This document shows, piece by piece, positions 14,001 through 15,040 of a stretch of DNA of 15,040 nt. Position 1 is the stretch's first letter. Every line of letters begins with the position of its first letter. Both the position numbers and the translations under genes were made by a program. Below the pieces are notes generated by a model that was not told where the DNA came from, did no database searches, and was given only the letters and a program-made list of their open reading frames with translations. The DNA is from an uncultured Bacilli bacterium (GTDB taxonomy: Bacteria > Bacillota_I > Bacilli_A > RF39 > UBA660), in contig CAKOPW010000025.1 of the NCBI GenBank assembly GCA_934101115.1, positions 1-15,040 on the forward strand, in the 5' to 3' direction.

Positions 14001-15040
14001 ACTAAACTAATTGAGACTGATCCAACAAAAGAAGTGAAGTTTGTAAAAATAACAGCAACTAAAGCTTCTAATGGAAACTGGTTCACAGCAAGAATGTTTA
14101 ATTTTTATCAAGATGTAACTCTTAGTACAAGTCCAAGTGCTGGAATAAATTATAGTACAACTGAAGCAACAAACGGAAATGTCGTTGCAACGCTTGTAGA
14201 CTATGATGAAGGCAATGTACGTATTCTTGGAGATGGAGCGAATACCTACACATTTACTCAAAATGGAGAACATGAATTTATCATCATGGATACTTTTACG
14301 GGTAATAAATCTTCAATAATTGCTAAAGTAGATTGGATTGATAAAACTGCTCCAATTGGAACAATTTCCTATAATGTATCCAATAAAACTAACAAAACTG
14401 TAACAGCAATCTTAAAGGTTAACGAAGAGGTTAGCATAATAAAGAACGGTTCACTTAGCAAAAATGCAGACGACTTCAAGTACGAATTTGTAGAAAATGG
14501 AGAATACACATTTGAATTTGTTGATAAAGCCGGAAATAAAGGAACATCAACTGCTAAAGTTACATGGATTGACAAAACCTCACCAAAAGCAACTTTAAAT
14601 TATAATATTACAGGAAAAACTAACAAAGATGTAACTGTTCAAATTAAATTTGATAAAACTAACGTTAAAGTTTTAAATAATAATGGTAAAACTTCTTACA
14701 CATTTACTAAAAATGGTGAATTTACTTTTGAATATATCGATGAAGCTGGAAATCATGGAAGTATAACTGCCAGAGTAGATTGGATAAGCAAAAACACATC
14801 AACTAACACAACAAACAATACTCAAACTACTAAAGTTACAACGACAACTAAAACAACAATTAAAACTACAACTAAGACAACAATTAGTACAACTAAAGCT
14901 CCAGAAACAACAACGAAAGAAGAAACTTCTAAGAAAAGTAATACAAAAATTAAAAATATAAGTTTTATTATAATTATAGTTATTTTATTCTTGATATTAA
15001 TATTTATATTAAAGAAAAAAAGTAACAAACAAAACAATTA
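11076..15040 (+). CDS. Large membrane-anchored surface protein: NPCBM, transglutaminase-like, F5/8C, Ig-like repeats
   Basis: A GTG-started open frame of 1321 codons. The window ends two bases (TA) into what is probably its stop codon. A signal peptide or anchor covers about 1-28. An NPCBM/NEW2 carbohydrate-binding domain (about 49-207) includes GMGVHANG and RVGVDA. A helical region (about 215-450) is followed by a transglutaminase-like core: Cys469 in GGICWNQ, His495 in PAHEAV, then WNIAN, with Asn515 where the family usually has Asp. Two small beta domains with chitobiase-like W.YS.DGG patterns follow (about 668-855), then an F5/8 type C domain (about 868-1011, AIDGNYNTRWHS). Three Ig-like repeats (1012-1088, 1089-1167, 1168-1238) each end in V-[DT]-W-I. 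A Thr/Lys stalk (1240-1285), a membrane helix (about 1294-1312) and KKK complete it. There is no LPxTG motif, so it is held by the helix. A peptide- or protein-acting surface enzyme on glycosylated targets is the best guess. Confidence 0.85.
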   Translation, partial: MKKYLNKKFYISFSFLVLLLSLTGVFLSNKKVNVQNIDNRGYYSFATLGNESIIYMSDLDYITDNNWSYNGWSGHGIQKDKNPEGNTISLIVDGKKKIFLKGMGVHANGQVTYDVSEFSATYSKFVARVGVDASRETNGSVKFNFLVSNDGTNWVSLQTTDILKGDSESVKISLNIKDYKYFRVFVDRSINGNTADHGVIASAKFVKDDYVDEEIDYTNLKELSYYDDILNSYDVDYNLENNYELILKRELVRKFGYEIVQALVNYSEVYKEFFDFLLSDTTRMEEVIEVGEVNSVPFIQTLTDLYENNKNILAGENADVYQRMMIGLAAAYSTDKVASALQFSHKDADYDYLERFNIYKDLYDTGKMTIYAPYFKNYHVELMRLLMSDGARNDEIKWLNYYTRKNDNNQSVYAYVNHTGTGVGYNDDKFHNVAYKDLQDEKYKLSEYGVPFGDNIQRYWMVIDKGGICWNQSRVFQSLFNSIGSPTIGVYQPAHEAVYYYIANSDGTGKWNIANKIFSWGNTGTTWYGGNRYRTIFDWANKSFTHQMINSNSAGNSAGYVYLAQDNLNNYDKFKKSFYINLIANSYSSTSKKIETYNKAIKVMNINLDSYDYLIKAYKEIGASESDWYALALKIIDNFTYYPMAMDDMLAVIKPYLENELGIDIVVSETTALKKASVATTAEVSHDTAAQEIAKTLLNADDGEVATFSFDGEDKNKIVFNDKYKNYDLAWHYSLDGGVTKSKSITAKKYELTKAEINLINESDDIQIYIDGLDVNTPTYTIDIVKRDAPSDLYNNDLENKLMGVTDDLEWRFSASDSWTSYKTIPDLTGNKTIQVRAGASKNGLASDAVSFDFTEDKVDRKKQYVPISYLSVYDVSTEATANQGSAKNAIDGNYNTRWHSAWNGTDEERFITIELSKAIHLSQVEYVPAGGGNGKIIDGVIEGSIDGVNWFNLAEVKNLTYVGDVNAYDHGKLNTKLIETDPTKEVKFVKITATKASNGNWFTARMFNFYQDVTLSTSPSAGINYSTTEATNGNVVATLVDYDEGNVRILGDGANTYTFTQNGEHEFIIMDTFTGNKSSIIAKVDWIDKTAPIGTISYNVSNKTNKTVTAILKVNEEVSIIKNGSLSKNADDFKYEFVENGEYTFEFVDKAGNKGTSTAKVTWIDKTSPKATLNYNITGKTNKDVTVQIKFDKTNVKVLNNNGKTSYTFTKNGEFTFEYIDEAGNHGSITARVDWISKNTSTNTTNNTQTTKVTTTTKTTIKTTTKTTISTTKAPETTTKEETSKKSNTKIKNISFIIIIVILFLILIFILKKKSNKQNN
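14818..14935 (+). repeat. Thr/Lys low-complexity stalk-coding repeat
   Basis: Degenerate ACA/ACT/AAA codon repeats that encode the Thr-rich spacer before the membrane helix of the surface protein. Such spacers hold the domains away from the membrane and are often O-glycosylated. The apparent open frame on the other strand here is only the mirror of this repeat. Confidence 0.7.

Noticed and set aside
14822..15037. Open frame on the minus strand, rich in Val, Leu and Ile
   Set aside because: It is the mirror of the Thr/Lys repeat and the membrane helix of the surface protein, with no ribosome binding site or promoter.
1..15040. CRISPR arrays, tRNA or rRNA genes, insertion sequences, riboswitches
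   Set aside because: I saw no regularly spaced repeats, cloverleaf-like stretches, transposase frames or known aptamer motifs. This was by eye only; a covariance-model scan would be needed to exclude small RNAs.

Overview
The window is AT-rich DNA (low GC by eye, standard genetic code) from a Gram-positive member of the Bacillota, most likely an uncultured gut lineage of Bacilli or an Erysipelotrichia-like group. The reasons are DnaD and a CodV-like XerC, strong AGGAGG-type ribosome binding sites, a set of endospore genes (spoIIIAH, gerE, gerM) with promoters resembling those of sporulation sigma factors, and the Bacillus-like grouping cca-dnaD-nth. The species cannot be fixed from the sequence alone.

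Layout. (1) 1-2158, + strand: promoter region, an unrecognised 352-aa protein and XerC, one base apart, forming a two-gene unit. (2) 2148-3900, - strand: spoIIIAH, gerE and gerM, read right to left. A sigma-E-like site precedes spoIIIAH and a sigma-K-like site precedes gerE. A terminator follows gerE, and gerM overlaps xerC tail to tail. (3) 3901-6506, + strand: a peptide-secretion locus. A 669-aa ABC exporter with an N-terminal C39 peptidase is followed after 2 nt by two very small genes of 47 and 52 codons, which overlap as ATGA. Both products have a 14-residue double-glycine leader, a short cationic core with GxxxG motifs and a single Cys near the C-terminus. A clear intrinsic terminator ends the unit. 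This looks like a two-peptide (class IIb-like) bacteriocin or signalling-peptide system whose precursors are easily missed because of their size. (4) 6525-6749, - strand: a 74-aa protein resembling the small thioredoxin_3 fold but with no cysteine. (5) 6831-8653, + strand: a stand-alone ABC half-exporter with a near-consensus promoter and its own terminator. (6) 8644-11008, + strand: cca-dnaD-nth, a tight housekeeping operon for tRNA 3'-end addition, replication initiation and base-excision repair. (7) 11013-15040, + strand: a GTG-started, membrane-anchored surface protein of about 1321 aa. It has an NPCBM domain, a transglutaminase-like Cys/His region, an F5/8 type C domain, three Ig-like repeats, a Thr-rich stalk and a C-terminal membrane helix. 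The window edge cuts its probable stop codon.

How the parts fit together. The exporter at 4166 probably cleaves the two small precursors after their GG motifs and exports them. Neighbouring genes could supply immunity or thiol handling, but that is conjecture. The sporulation genes next door suggest a spore former. The C-terminal surface gene is a separate unit aimed at host or microbial glycans or peptides.
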